A stretch of DNA of 64,000 nucleotides, from positions 248,001-312,000 of the forward strand of contig JAHQRK010000029.1 in NCBI GenBank assembly GCA_019828595.1, in the 5' to 3' direction. Source of the stretch: Aphanomyces cochlioides (taxonomy: Eukaryota > Oomycota > Saprolegniomycetes > Saprolegniales > Verrucalvaceae). The translations under genes and the position numbers were made by a program. Shown here piece after piece: positions 1 to 11,200 of the stretch. A model generated the notes under the pieces. The model did no database searches and had not been told where the DNA came from. It worked only from the letters and a program-made list of their open reading frames with translations. How positions within the stretch are numbered: position 1 is the stretch's first letter; each line of letters opens with the position of its first letter.

Positions 1-89
1 TCAAATGGCTCAAATGGTTCCCGCATTGGCGACCTGTCAATCGACCAATTGTTCTACTTGTGGAAAATTATGAAAGTCACATACCCAAA

Positions 90-1735
90 AGGTGCATCGA
101 GAAGTTTGACGCACTTCATCTTCCGTGATAAAATCCCGGGCTTAAACGAAATGGTTGATAAGAATGGGTATCTTCACTGCAGCAATTTGCAACTCAAGAT
201 CATCAGTGTCGTCTTCTTCGATCCTTTCATCGTCAATCCAATTGTCACGCAAGTGGCGCTTGAACGGGGCCATGATTCCTACGTCAAGAGGCTGATAGGA
301 TAAGTCGATATGGGTGGTAAGGCACAGTCTTCGTTATTTTGTGCAACCCAATGTACATCATTGTTTGATTGGCTTAAAATATACTTTCATGACACTTGTC
401 AAACCCCACATGCAGTTGTATCGAGTCTAGTGTGAGATGTATAAGCAAATCATTCATACTAGACTCGACACAATTGCATGAAGTTCTCCATTACTACTAT
501 ATTTTGCACAGGTTTGGTGGCAAAGAAGTTTGATTGCGGCTCTTTGAAAAGACAATCCAGCATGTGATGTGCAGTTGTCACAGCGCTGGGCCACTGACAG
601 AGGCTCTATTGCCTATGTAGTTTAGCTTTTAATAAATTCATTGCAATCAGCATTCCCAAAAGCAATATTTGGTTGCGTCGTGCGAAGCACGACGACTCTC
701 GGGTTTGTTTGAAATATTTTGCTATTTGCGGCTGTATGCCCTCCACACGTTTTAGATCACGAAGCACTATTTTAAGGTAAAAATACCGACACTAACTTGT
801 TGTAATTATCAATCGAAGTCACTGCATGTTGAGACAGTATAACACTTTTATCATGGTATGGAGGAATAGACAGCCTTGCATGGCAAGGCTAAGCATCCCT
901 CACTGACATGGATGACAAGTGAATGGCTCAACATCGATGATTGCTTTTTATGCTGTCTTTGATGAAAAACTTTGTATTGATAAGTTATTACATGTTGACA
1001 AATAAAGTGGCTGATTTGCAACCCATGTATAATCACTTAGTTTCAGTATACTTCAGGGTTGCAAAACGCTTCGAAACGTGCAACGCTTACTGCAACCTTT
1101 GTTGCAAAGCGAACATAGATATGCAGCAAATGTACCAGGGATTTTTGTGGATGGCACAGTGCAAAAATAGAGATATAGCCAATGAGAACTCTAGAATTTT
1201 GAGATTTAAATCTTCGGTTGCAAATGGCTGGTAAAGTCACGGTATCTCATATCGTAGATTGCCTTGGAGGAAGCGACACTCACATGGGGATCGAGATTGG
1301 CAAGCACAATGACAGAGGGGTCTTACATATCCTGCTTGAGGACGTCAATAAGATATTGTCTCCAAAGGGCGACATCCATCCATGCCTTCATTTTTCTTCT
1401 TGCCGTCGCCGCGAAATGTCAAGAACGCTTCTTCTCTCCAGCGGAAAATATCTTGGCGTATCATAATGAATTGGAGTTTCATCGACGTTGTACCTGTAGC
1501 AGTCGTCAAACGTTTCGTACTGAATATGATAATCAGCGAATTGACATGAGCACGTCCTATTGCAGCATTAGTTTGCATGGCCTCTGTCGAGAAAACCTAT
1601 GGCGATGTGAGAAGCGCTGGAGTAACTGGAGAAGACTTGCAGTCGTTGGATTTGTGGCTTAGATATGAGCGAAGCCATTCGCGATGGTACTTTTTGATCC
1701 ACTTGATGGCGTGAGTGCAAACCAAAGCACGCTCC
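90..1735 (-). pseudogene. Broken pogo-like DDE transposase (left-arm copy)
   Basis: The minus strand of this arm encodes, in several frames, pieces of a pogo/Tigger-type DDE transposase. The N-terminal part (complement of about 1600-1720) reads like the helical DNA-binding region (WIKKYHREWLRSYL). The first catalytic Asp lies in YNVDETPIHYD (about 1475-1505). The second lies in a VIVLANLDPHVS motif (about 1280-1320). The third is in QPLDVGIMAPFK (about 260-295). Between the second and third motifs lies about 0.9 kb of unrelated sequence (about 300-1210), so the gene was itself interrupted. Stops and frame changes are frequent, so no protein is made. The same copy appears in the right arm at 46150-47800, where the motifs were read. 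The family assignment is by motif only. Confidence 0.6.
409..480. repeat. Foldback hairpin, 23-bp arms
   Basis: Bases 409-431 and 458-480 are inverted copies differing at two positions, separated by 26 bases. The core is TCGAGTCTAGT / ACTAGACTCGA. The hairpin lies in the sequence that splits the pogo-like transposase and is repeated at about 47405-47476 in the other arm. It may be a tiny foldback element or part of a larger insertion. Confidence 0.7.
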
Positions 1736-1745
1736 TTAGCCCGCA

Positions 1746-2978
1746 CTAGTGTTATAAAATTCTTTATTAGGATCGAAGAGAATCTCTGCTTCTTCTACAG
1801 ACTTGAGCGTCTAACGCATTTTGCTGCCTTTAAAGGCTTCGATGGCATCATTATGATAAGACCAATCTCGTATCGTTTGTTGTGGTATGTCCATCTCCTG
1901 TGCAACAGCATTCGACTATATTGCATTCAATAACTCGAGAGCATGTCAAAAATGGCTTCAAAATCGAGGGACATTGTATTTTGAATAGCTTTTAGACGCG
2001 AATAAAAATCCTACCGATTGGAGAACAAGATTTCAAAAATATTTTGATTGGTCGGACTTATTTTAGTACTATGTCCTTTTGACATAGTTAAAAGTTCGAT
2101 AGGCCAAGGATGGTCATTCTGTGTACTAAATTTGCTGATTGCAACCTTTGCAAATATACTATATTCGTGTTATGCTCGTATACGTATAGTCGTAATATAA
2201 ACAATGCGATACTAGATGAGAATATTTGTCTCAGCCGCACGTAGAGCTAAATACAAAGACTAGTTATGAGAACACTTGATATGGATACAGCAATTTAGTA
2301 CGTTGAAGAACCATACTAGTTTATAAGAATATCTTTTACCTTATGGTGTTGGCTCCAATTGAAGTCTTTTGTGATCACTATGTCATTCAGTAGAGTTTGG
2401 AGTTGGCGCCGAAGAATTTTCTGTAATTTCACGCTTGACATTTTTTACATGTTTATGATATCATTGCTACTTCTCTCATTGAGCATAGTAACTGAGAGAC
2501 TATTGACTTCATCGCTTTCATTCAGCATTTAATGTTATGTAGTATGAGAAAGAAAATGGCTTTCACATAAACTTTACAGTTGATGTCGGCACATGTTATC
2601 GACATTAAATTACTATAGCTAGTGTTCGCTAAGTCACGGGATTGAAGGGAAATACTAATCAAATATCAATCGGCGCATATGAAAAAGGAAACTATTCCGC
2701 GATAATAAGTAACTTGGAGAGCACCCCTATAGGTGAGATGAATGGAAGGGATATTATGTTTCAGCCCCTCATGCAATCATGATTCAAGTATGATACCAAG
2801 ACCTTTCTAGATCTTCGGCAACAATGTCTTCGTAAGTAAAGATGTCAATTACTCTGTGCATTGTTCCGCATCGATAGGTTGAAAGCATAGAAGCATCCTT
2901 ATGATGAGTGCAATGCCCCAAGTTAATAAAATGTACTGGTGTCAAGCGGAGTAAAATGTTTTCATGAAAGTCAAAAAG
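1746..2978. other. Arm sequence with no recognisable gene
   Basis: AT-rich unique-looking sequence shared with 44908-46140 of the other arm. Only short reading frames occur on both strands and none resembles a known family. No repeats, transposon ends or RNA genes are seen before the tRNA. Confidence 0.6.
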
Positions 2979-3050
2979 TGGAGACGCCGGGGATTGAACC
3001 CGGGGCCTTCCGCATGCAAAGCGGACGCGCTACCACTGCGCTACACCCCC
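2979..3050 (-). tRNA. tRNA-Ala (anticodon TGC)
   Basis: Read on the minus strand, this 72-base gene starts GGGGGTGTAGCGCAGTGG and ends with discriminator A after GCGTCTCC. The anticodon stem CCGC/GCGG encloses the loop TTTGCAT, giving anticodon TGC (plus-strand positions 3016-3018). The T arm is GGGTTCAATCCCC. Box A (TAGCGCAGTGG) and box B (GGTTCAATCC) are both present. Two G-U pairs occur in the acceptor stem. Its 5' end abuts the 5' end of LINE copy D with no spacer. It is the intact member of an inverted pair; the partner at 39849 is split by an insertion. Confidence 0.95.
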
Positions 3051-3127
3051 AAACTTTCTTTTTTACTGTGTTACACATACTGATCGAAGGTACCAACTCT
3101 CAAGCACTCCAAGCGCAACGAAAAACG

Positions 3128-5790
3128 ATGAACAACTTGAATCCAATGACAATGAGTCCTCCAGCCATGCGTGTGGACAGCGCGCTCGATATTACGCAAG
3201 CTCAAGTGGACGGCATGCACCACAATCCCCGCGAGGCTGGGGTCAGTGGAAATGCACAGGCATATTTTGACAAGAACCCCAAACCAACCCATGATGCGTC
3301 CATGATCGATCGGTCCGAGACTGAATACGCTACAAAACAAGTGAGAAAGACGGAGCTGCCCCAACCAGTACCGACAACATGGAAATGAATCAAAGCGGCG
3401 TGAGGATGAGAGAGCTCGGACAACCTGACGGCGCGTCCATCGCTAGCGATGAGCTCCACGACTCCATTGCTGGGAATTCGCCTCTGCAACCTACCGTCGC
3501 TCTTGACGCCGTGGGAAGCAAGCCTGCTGTCCTGGTTGGTTCGATGGCGCCGCTAGCCGGTGGAGGCCGCTCGGCGCTCCTGGAGATCCCGCCCTCCGCT
3601 CCAATTCAAGAGGGGGATGGGACTATCATCCATCAACAACCAATCAAAACGAATGTGACGAATGACGACAACCAGCTGTCCGAACCAAATGGAAACACGG
3701 AGCAACCCAAAAGACAAGTGATTGACCTGAGTGAGCCTTCAGCATCGTTCGCGGGTGCGCCAAAGGAAAAGCTTTCGTATGCATCGACGCTGCGTCGTGC
3801 CGTTGAATGATCGAATGACAGCGAGGTTAAAGCCTTTCTCACTCGACCCAGTCGTGAAATGTTAGCCACGCTTATGCAGCTAGCCGAGGATGAAAGTACC
3901 ACGGATGATACGATGTTTTCGGCAATTGAACAAGCCTTACCATACCCAAAGAGAATGGGTGCGGCTACATTCTGGATTGAAACTGGAAACAATCTGACGT
4001 CGGAATCGAATGACAAAATTATCAAAAGCTTGTTCAATGACAACAAAGAAGCCACATGGAGCCCATTGATGTCAGAATTTGTGCAAATCAATAAGGCCCG
4101 TGTCGGAGATGTGGTGGTCACCGTCACTGATGAGACAACACGACTCGGTATGCTAGGACAAAGCGTGGTAATACTCGGTCAAGAGTATAAAGTCTCCGCT
4201 CCTACCCCAAAGCAAGGTCGTCCGACAAACCAACGACAACAAACGGAACTACAGGACTTGTACTACATGGACGTCGTGGGTACACGCTATAACTTTGATG
4301 CTCACGCATTGCTCAAAGCTCTGCGACGATTGAAAACAAATCCAGTTTTCATCAGCTACAAAATGACGTACTCATCGAAGGTACACAACTCAACAGTACA
4401 CCCCAATATATGGCGGGTATACTTCAATAAAGCATCACAACCGGCCGCACTACTAATCAACGAGCACCCCGTCGACCAAATTATTCTACAGGGTGTGACA
4501 TATGGGGTCTTTGTGAAAGACTACATCAAACCAACAACAACAAGACAGAGTCGCCTGTCTTCATATTGCATCGATCTTGATAAACTGTTGGCTCAACCAG
4601 CAGAGTCCATGGAGAGCGATGGAAATAAACGAGCCAGGGTTGGCTCCGAGGAACAGGAGAAACACACTGGGGACCAAGTCTCCGATCCTTCCCCGCAACA
4701 GAATGAACATACACAAACAACGGCGGAGGCTTTTCAAACTTTAGTAACGGAGATGGATGTGGATGAATTTATCCAACCGAAGAAACCTCTCAAACGCTCG
4801 AGGGAGGACGCATCCACACAAGGAAAGAAGCCATCATGGATTACTCCAAATATGTTTGAGGCGCTGAGCACGCTCACAGTAGCACCTCGGGTGGTTGCTC
4901 TACAGAAAGATGTTACAGTCTGCTCATACATCGTCGACATGCAAATACCTTCTCCCACAACATTTCACGGCAGAACTAGCATCAGACGCATGAGGGTGCG
5001 ACACAACCGCATGCAATGGCATCCTAACAACATGACGATGAAGGAAATCGTAAAAGAACTGGAAAGTCTGTCGGACTCACTCGATGACACGAGAAAATCC
5101 CAGGAACTAGAGGCAGCCAGTGTCAAGCCACTAGAGGACATTACCGCCTTTTAAACAATGCCGAACCTGTTGGGTTGTGGCAGTGGATAGATGCTGACCC
5201 CCACAAAGCTAATTGGACACTAGCACGAGCTAGCATGAGCGGCACTGGACATACGGGCCATAGCGCTTCTGCATGCATGGCACAGATGGACGGTAGCATC
5301 AGCTCTCCCAAAAGTGGCCTCTTTTCAAGCCACATTCATGGAGATATTTTCTACGCCTCCAACAATGGACTTTTTACAAGCAGCATTTGGAGCTCAGGTC
5401 GCTGTTCGAGCGTCTTGTCCCCCAGCGTTGGATATGTCATTGCTGGACATAGAGTTGGCATTAGCAGCACTTGAAATCATTCTTGCAACTCAAGTATCAC
5501 CATACTACTTTAGTGAAGCATGGCTCGTCTCGGTGAGTAAACAGCCTGTGATATGGCTACCTGTCGTCAATGCTGCTCCTATGGTAGCTTCCACAACCCT
5601 ATGGAGAATCCTTCATTCTACGTTTGGACACCAGCTCGTTCAGAGTCTACACGTATCATGCCCCAATGGGTTGACGGAAATTCTAACAGCACTCCAAAAG
5701 CATAACTATAGCTATGACGATAGCAGTATGCTTATGTTTATTCCTGGCAAAGTTCTGACACTCGAGTTTGGAACTCCATACCACACGTAA
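3128..5790 (+). pseudogene. LINE ORF1 (gag-like), copy D
   Basis: ORF1 is the presumed RNA-binding protein of this LINE family. The reading frame runs from ATG 3128 through segments 3128-3388, 3379-3810, 3859-5154 and about 5200-5790, with frame changes or stops between them, so it is not translated whole. The best-preserved segment (431 codons from 3859) aligns with ORF1 of copies A and B along its length, sharing blocks such as LYYMDVVGTRYNFDAHALL, HPNIWRVYFN and GVFVKDYIKPTT. No CCHC knuckle is visible in it, so the family of the protein is unknown to me. The last segment ends in PYHT followed by TAA, which is in frame with ORF2. Confidence rests on the match to the two other copies in this window. 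Confidence 0.8.
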
Positions 5791-6205
5791 GGCGCATCAT
5801 TCTCTCAAACATACGGGTCATCCCCTCAACAGCAAACAACGCCAACAATAACTTCCACACTACCTCCGCCTGCAGATACAACTCCCCCCAAAACCTCACA
5901 AAGTCAGACAACCTGTGAATCTCGAGCTCGATCATTCACGCAGCTCATCTCCTCTGAACTGTCCATCTTGACGGTGAATGCCAATGGCTTCAAGGACAAT
6001 GGACATCGCCTCATTGGAAAGCTCCTAAGTCGCCACACAGTGATAGCTCTCCAGGAAACAAAACTGGCAGACAAATTTCAGTATGCAAAGGTCCGCTACC
6101 ACTTGGATCATATCCTTGGGGTAGGCAATTATCTCCTTGCAGTCAACGACCACCGAAGTGACGCGGAGGAGACCGAATCTCGAAGAAGTGGAGGGTCGAT
6201 TGTCA
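5791..6205 (+). pseudogene. LINE ORF2 N-terminus (endonuclease start), copy D
   Basis: This is the start of an apurinic-like endonuclease domain, which nicks target DNA in non-LTR retrotransposition. After the ORF1 stop TAA (5788-5790) the same frame stays open for about 140 codons with no ATG before the endonuclease begins. The domain shows the first conserved Asn (VNANGFKDNGH, about 5970) and the catalytic Glu (ALQETKLA, about 6050), and it ends abruptly near 6205 at RRSGG. Everything downstream (rest of the endonuclease, reverse transcriptase, zinc knuckle) is missing. Confidence 0.8.
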
Positions 6206-6499
6206 GGTGGTGGAAGACGTCTCACGAGTAAAGAACTTGAGATCCATCTTTTCGAGCGTGTCATATACGAAAGATCATTGGGTTATCGTTTGTTGGACGA
6301 TTTTGATGATATCCACGTCCTTGACAATCCATAGCATGAGAAATTACCTTTCATACTCTATATTTCATTCAGTAATTACAATACAAAGGAATTTGTTTAT
6401 AGAGGCTCAAAATGTTTTGGGTGCCGTTGTAATCCTTGGTGTCGTTTAAATAAAGCGTTTACAGTATATGAATATCCGGGGATACTGATACTAGAACGT
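6206..6499. other. Spacer with no recognisable content
   Basis: Sequence between the break in LINE D and the first recognisable part of the older LINE remnant. It is AT-rich, with only short reading frames and no repeats or motifs that I recognise. Confidence 0.5.
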
Positions 6500-7545
6500 C
6501 TATTCATCTATCTTTGATACGTTGAGATGAGTTGGGTGAGCTAATTCGTCACCTTTTGTGCTTGTCGCAGTAAACGTATTTTGTTGCATAGTCCGTATAA
6601 AGGATAAAGGATAGAAGTTTGCGCTCAAAATTGGGTTCGTTACAACAGGTCCAGAATGTATGAATATGAAGACCCATACTTTTTGTGATGCAGACGACAT
6701 TAATGTTATACGGAGTGAATAAGAACAAATCCGAAATGACTAAGTAGTGCTCAGTAACCTCCACTTTCAATTTGTAATCACCAACGTGATAAAATTCGTT
6801 CATGTGGATTAAAATGGCTCGTTGGGGCATCGGTCTCAACGATTTACAACCTCCTGCCTTAGGAAGAGCCAGCACATCGACCACTCAAGTCGAAGAACCC
6901 TATTTTCAAGGTTATGCTTCTGTCCATTGTCGCACACCCATGATGGAAGTCGAACGTCCAGAACGAAACAGCGTCAGGAACAAAGGTTCCTGCCTCCGGT
7001 AGCAGTCGTAATTGGAACCCTTGAGACAGCCATGTTGAATGTCACTCGAGAGAGACTAACAATGCTATACCGCTTGATAATGTCATTCTGCTATCAAAGC
7101 TCTAAGCAGGCCATGAGCGAGTCAAAAAGATAGTTATTCGACAGGATAACGCTCGACCATGACACGCATGCACATCTGTACAATGGACAGCTGGAAGATG
7201 AAGCTGGTGTTTCTATTTCCGAATTCACCTGATATGAACTTGGCTTGGCTTGTTTCGATTGACCCAGTCACTTCAAGCTCTAATTCCCCAGAATCTTTCG
7301 ATGAAATCGATTTTTTAAGACTTGATCAAAAATTACATTTGTAGCAAGCGTTTCAAAACTTCAAGGATTGTCATTGTAGCAAACATGTCTGTAAGCAGTT
7401 AATCTACATAGAACCAGCACGTGCTTCTAGGTCTCCACTTCTACAGTTACACTGTAGGATAAGTGGAATCCAAAATATCGTTCATTTGGATTCGAAGGAA
7501 GAAGAAAAATTATTTGTTGTTGCTGTCAAAAGGAGGTTTCCCGAA
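6500..7545 (-). pseudogene. Old LINE remnant (copy E), ORF2 C-terminal part
   Basis: Two stretches resemble the ORF2 C-terminus of copies A-C. Plus-strand bases 7400-7545 match the region around the CCHC knuckle (compare 8640-8760 of copy B, e.g. GGTCTCCACTTC and GAAGAAGAAAAA). Bases about 6590-6720 match the segment encoding the SLWTCRNQ-like motif (here HTFWTCCNEPNFE). They are in the right order on the minus strand and are separated by a Tc1/mariner remnant. The copy is heavily mutated, more so than B or C, so it looks like the oldest insertion here. Confidence 0.6.
6790..7345 (+). pseudogene. Degenerate Tc1/mariner-like transposase fragment
   Basis: The plus strand contains, in changing frames, motifs of a Tc1/mariner DDE transposase: KSKNPIFKVMLLSIVAHP (about 6889-6945), IRQDNARP with the second catalytic Asp (about 7137-7160), and PNSPDMN with the third (about 7221-7241). 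Stops lie between the blocks. It sits within the old LINE remnant E, so it inserted after E. Confidence 0.6.
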
Positions 7546-7625
7546 TACTCTCAAACCTCACTGAGATGTGAGAACTGAAAATGTGGGTGTTATTAATAGT
7601 AAATATAGAGAAAATTAATATATGA

Positions 7626-7639
7626 GGGGGTGTAGCGCA
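7626..7639 (+). repeat. 14-bp tRNA-Ala 5'-end remnant (first)
   Basis: GGGGGTGTAGCGCA is identical to the first 14 bases of the tRNA-Ala gene. It is followed at once by the 3' end of LINE copy C (7640). It is best read as the target duplication left by insertion of C into the tRNA 5' end. To its left there is no LINE 5' end, so C was probably the first insertion of this stack. Confidence 0.85.
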
Positions 7640-8118
7640 CTGTTCAATCGGGGTGTATTTGACGTTTATCCCCTATCTACTTTCCTGTGATAATATACAT
7701 CGTCTTCATAACGTGGTTAATCGTTTTGACATTGATATGGAGAATGCTCGAGGGTATCGAGATTTGAAGTGCTTGTAATGTGGGTGTTGACAGAGTTGGG
7801 TGAGCGCCTGCCGTATCAGATCTGACTCTGATTGGTCCCATAGTGTTTGACGGAGTAGTCTTCTGACATTGGCACTCCATTGTACCATCGTTTTTTGTTG
7901 GATTGCAGGGATAAATGGCGGTGGTTTTTCCTCGAATTTCGCCTGGTTGCGACAGATCCAGAGTGTATGCAGCATGGTACCTCCCAGGAGCGCCCAGAGT
8001 TTGTGTAAGACGGGTGACATGTGGAGCCATTGGGCTGAAACTGTCAATGAATCCAAGTTGATGAGGGAGTTCCACGTGAACCGCACGCCAAACTGACTCC
8101 AAGCTGCAGAATGCCACG
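7640..8118 (-). mobile_element. LINE copy C, 5'-truncated (479 bp)
   Basis: On the minus strand this copy starts at 8118 inside ORF2 and encodes the last 140 or so residues of ORF2, ending near 7706 (FKSRYPRAFSIS). It includes the conserved LHTLWICRNQAKFE motif, and it ends with the same 3' sequence as A and B (TCAAATACACCCCGATTG). It is bounded on both sides by the 14-bp tRNA remnant. It is the typical product of incomplete reverse transcription at the same target. Small frame shifts relative to A exist, so no functional product is expected. Confidence 0.85.
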
Positions 8119-8132
8119 GGGGGTGTAGCGCA
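8119..8132 (+). repeat. 14-bp tRNA-Ala 5'-end remnant (second)
   Basis: GGGGGTGTAGCGCA again, between the 5' end of copy C (8118) and the 3' end of copy B (8133). It marks the second insertion into the same tRNA 5' end. Confidence 0.9.
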
Positions 8133-8230
8133 CTGTTCAATCGGGGTGTATTTGACATTTATCCCCTATCTACTTTCCTTATCTAGTATACACTTGTCGA
8201 ATTGCCTTCGAGAAATAAGTTAGTCTGTCA

Positions 8231-11200
8231 CTACGGACTTGAGGTGGTGAATGCTCGAGGGTATTGAGCTTTGAACCAGCTGTAGTTATTATGTTGGCAC
8301 AGTTGGGTGATGGCCCGCAATATTTGTGTTGTTTCGATATCGTCACCCCTGGTTTGTCGCAGTAGACTTCTGATACTGCCACTCCATTGAAGCAGAGTCT
8401 TGTGTATCGTTGCTGGTATAAATGGAGGCTTGTGTTCAAACTTTGCTTGGTTTCGACATGTCCACAGGGTATGGAACAGAGCTCCAGTAAGGAGGGTCCA
8501 TAATTTTTGTATAGCTGACGACATGTACCTCCATCGTCGGGAAACCTGGAATGTGTCCAAATTGGTGACTAGGTTCCAAGTGAAAGGTTCGCCACGGTGC
8601 AGAATGCAATTCCCAAATCGGTGCAATATTTCTGCATTCCATGAGGACGTGCTGTATGGTCTCCACTTCCCGGCAGTCTGTGTATGAGCACTCCAATACA
8701 TCGGGGATTTGAGTTTGCAAGAAGAAAAAAGAGTAATTTGTTGGCAACATGCGATACAGAACACGCCACCAAACATCTTCTTGGATCGGTAGTGTCAAGG
8801 CTAGTACTGGCTTGACTGTGTGTTGAATGTAGATTCGAATTTTGTTTGCGGTGTTTCTGGCATCTGAGTGCATGGGATGCCTTTTTACTAATGGAGGAGC
8901 ATGAAAACTCGCTCGTTTGATCAACGATATTGGCCATTGGTTGAATGGTAGTGGGGCCTTCTTGTGTAGTCGCTGGAAGGGTGACAAATCCCCATACATT
9001 AGCGGTATCGGGTCCTTCAATGATATCCCCCCAACCTGCCACACCTTGGTCGCGACAGTTGTTAAAAGCGAGTAAAATCGATCAAACGATGACGGTCGAG
9101 GCTCGCGCCTGTCGTAGACCGTGATATAATCCTCCATGCTTGTTTCAAACTCGTCTCGTGTAGGCCATGTGCGGTTCATAGTAAGAAAGTGTTCCAGAGT
9201 GTGCAAACCACACTCAGCTAGATGACGATACCATCCTCTATGGTTTCTCAGAGCAATCCCAAGACAAGTCTCGGCAGCGTCCGTTGGAACCAAAAACAAC
9301 GGGTGTCTCTGTAACCACAACGGCAAATTGATGAGCTGTCCGAACGTGGCCTCAACTGGCCACTAAGTACTCAATGGGGTGCGTCCCCATTCTTTCCATA
9401 CGTCATGCCACAATGGCGGTATCGTCTTGAGGTGTATGAGTTTCGTTCTGACGCTGGGAACGTAGGATAGAAGATCCCACCATGGTTTTCTGCAGTAAGG
9501 TTGGGTACAGCGGTCATATAGTTCCTTCGGCAAGATCGACCACAACTCATTGTCAGGTGCATTGGCTGTCATGAGTAGTTGTAGTCTCTGTAATCGCTGG
9601 GCTCTAATTTGCGACGCGATGTGAGGGACACGAAGTCCGGTCACTTTATAGTGTGCCAGACCATAATTTGTTGGAGCAATGTATGGGTCGTCTTGTCGAA
9701 CTCGACGACCAAGGATATATTTGGCCACCATAGTTTGCCATTTCCTGACCATTTCTCTTGGTACAGGTATGACAGCCGTGGAGTGCCACAATTTTGAGAG
9801 AACCATAGTGTTGGCGATAAGCCGTCTGCCTTTTAGCGTTCGGGCTCGACATCCCCACTCCACGAAGGCCTTTAAAATGCGTCTGAGATGCTATTGAGTT
9901 GGTGTTGAGGATCCAGTTGATGACCCAGATGAATGCCAAGGTAACGAATGGGAGCGCCACTCGCAACCATGTTCAGCCTTGGGTGGTGTACTATGCTCTG
10001 GTGATCATTTAAAGTCATGACTTTGCATTTATGACGATTGAGTTTGGCGGCATAGAAGCCACAGAACTCTTCCACCAAGTCCAATTGTCGTTCGAGATTT
10101 TCCAAAGATGATGCAAGAAGCGTCGTATCATCTGCAAAGAGGAGAGTAGTTGCGATGCGGGTTTCAGAGAACGGGATGCCCAATTCCTCGTGATCTCTGA
10201 GGAGTTGGCTGAGTGGTTCGACTGAGAGGACAAACAGCAGCGAGGAAAGCGGGTCTCCTTGTTTCACACCGCGTGTTGGTCGAATTGCCTCACTCAAGGC
10301 ACCATTGATGATAAGGTGAGCAATTGGTTGGTTGTACAATAGCCGGACCCACTTGAGGAATTGTGGTCCAAAGTTGAAGGCTTCCAATGTGTCCATCATG
10401 TAGTCCCAATTAATTCGATCGTATGCCTTTTCAAAGTCAAGAAACATTGCATAGCCCTCCTCGTCATCGAGTGTATGCTTATGTTGCAAATCTCGAAGGA
10501 AAATAATGTGATCGTGGATTCGTCGTCCCTTGACGAATCCTGTTTGAGTGGGGTGGATGAGGAAGGGCAGAAGCGAACTCACACGGTATGCCAACACTCG
10601 AGTGAGAATCTTCACTTCGACAGGGATCAGTGATATCGGTCGATAGTTGCCAGTATTTTTTCTGTCGCCCCCTTTGAAAAGAAGGGAAACCGCGGATCGT
10701 CGTTGAATGCCCAATAATTCTCCGCGTTCAAGTTGATAAACAAACACACGGCGCAGAATCTCTCCAAAGAGCTTCGGGTCTATTTGATAGAAGCCAGCAG
10801 AGAAGCCATCCAAGCCTGGTGTTTTGTTGGGATGCATCGTCGTAATAGCTTCAGCCATTTCTTCGTATGTGATAGGAGAGTCCAGGTCCGTTCGTTGCTC
10901 CTCCGTCAAGCGAGTTCGAAGGACTCGAAGAAATCGTCTTCTCGCTGCTCGATTTGGCGGTCTAAAGTCGTTTTCACACATGATACTGCTCCATTTATCG
11001 TTGAACGATTGTTGTATGAGTGCTGGGTCGGATGTGCTCGTCCCATCACGTTGGTTGACTTCGACAATGGGTACTCGATATAGCTTGCGTTTCGGTGGAT
11101 GAAAAAAGTGCTGGGTCGACACTTCATTTTGTGTGGCGTGAAAGTCGAATTGCAAGTCATTTTGATGTTGATGCCATTCAGCCATGACTGTTTTATACGC

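Larger units (their letters stand above)
1..3050. repeat. Left arm of a ~3-kb inverted repeat
   Basis: Base 1 matches the complement of base 47884, and the match runs through to the tRNA-Ala gene at 2979-3050, whose partner is the split tRNA at 39849-39890 plus 44862-44907. Stretches compared by eye differ only at scattered single bases (near 462 and 1455, for example), so identity is very high. The left edge is cut by the window. The arm contains a broken pogo-like transposase, a foldback hairpin and a tRNA gene. Confidence 0.95.
3051..6205 (+). mobile_element. LINE copy D (L1-like), 3'-truncated, abutting tRNA-Ala
   Basis: This copy starts at the base after the tRNA 5' end, with a leader (AAACTTTCTTTTTTACTGTG) resembling the 5' ends of copies A and B. 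It holds ORF1 (3128-5790) and the first 140 or so codons of ORF2. Similarity to the LINE stops near 6205, just after the conserved RRSGG stretch of the endonuclease, so the reverse transcriptase half is lost. Its proteins differ clearly from those of A and B, so it is an older or separate subfamily. It is transcribed away from the tRNA. Confidence 0.85.

Noticed and set aside
851..1240. Several overlapping 60-100-codon frames in the left arm
   Set aside because: All lie in the unrelated sequence that splits the transposase. They overlap on both strands and none has a recognisable domain.
2939..3388. 149-codon plus-strand frame starting before and running through the tRNA into LINE D
   Set aside because: It reads through the antisense of the tRNA gene. 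The LINE ORF1 start at 3128 explains the downstream part.
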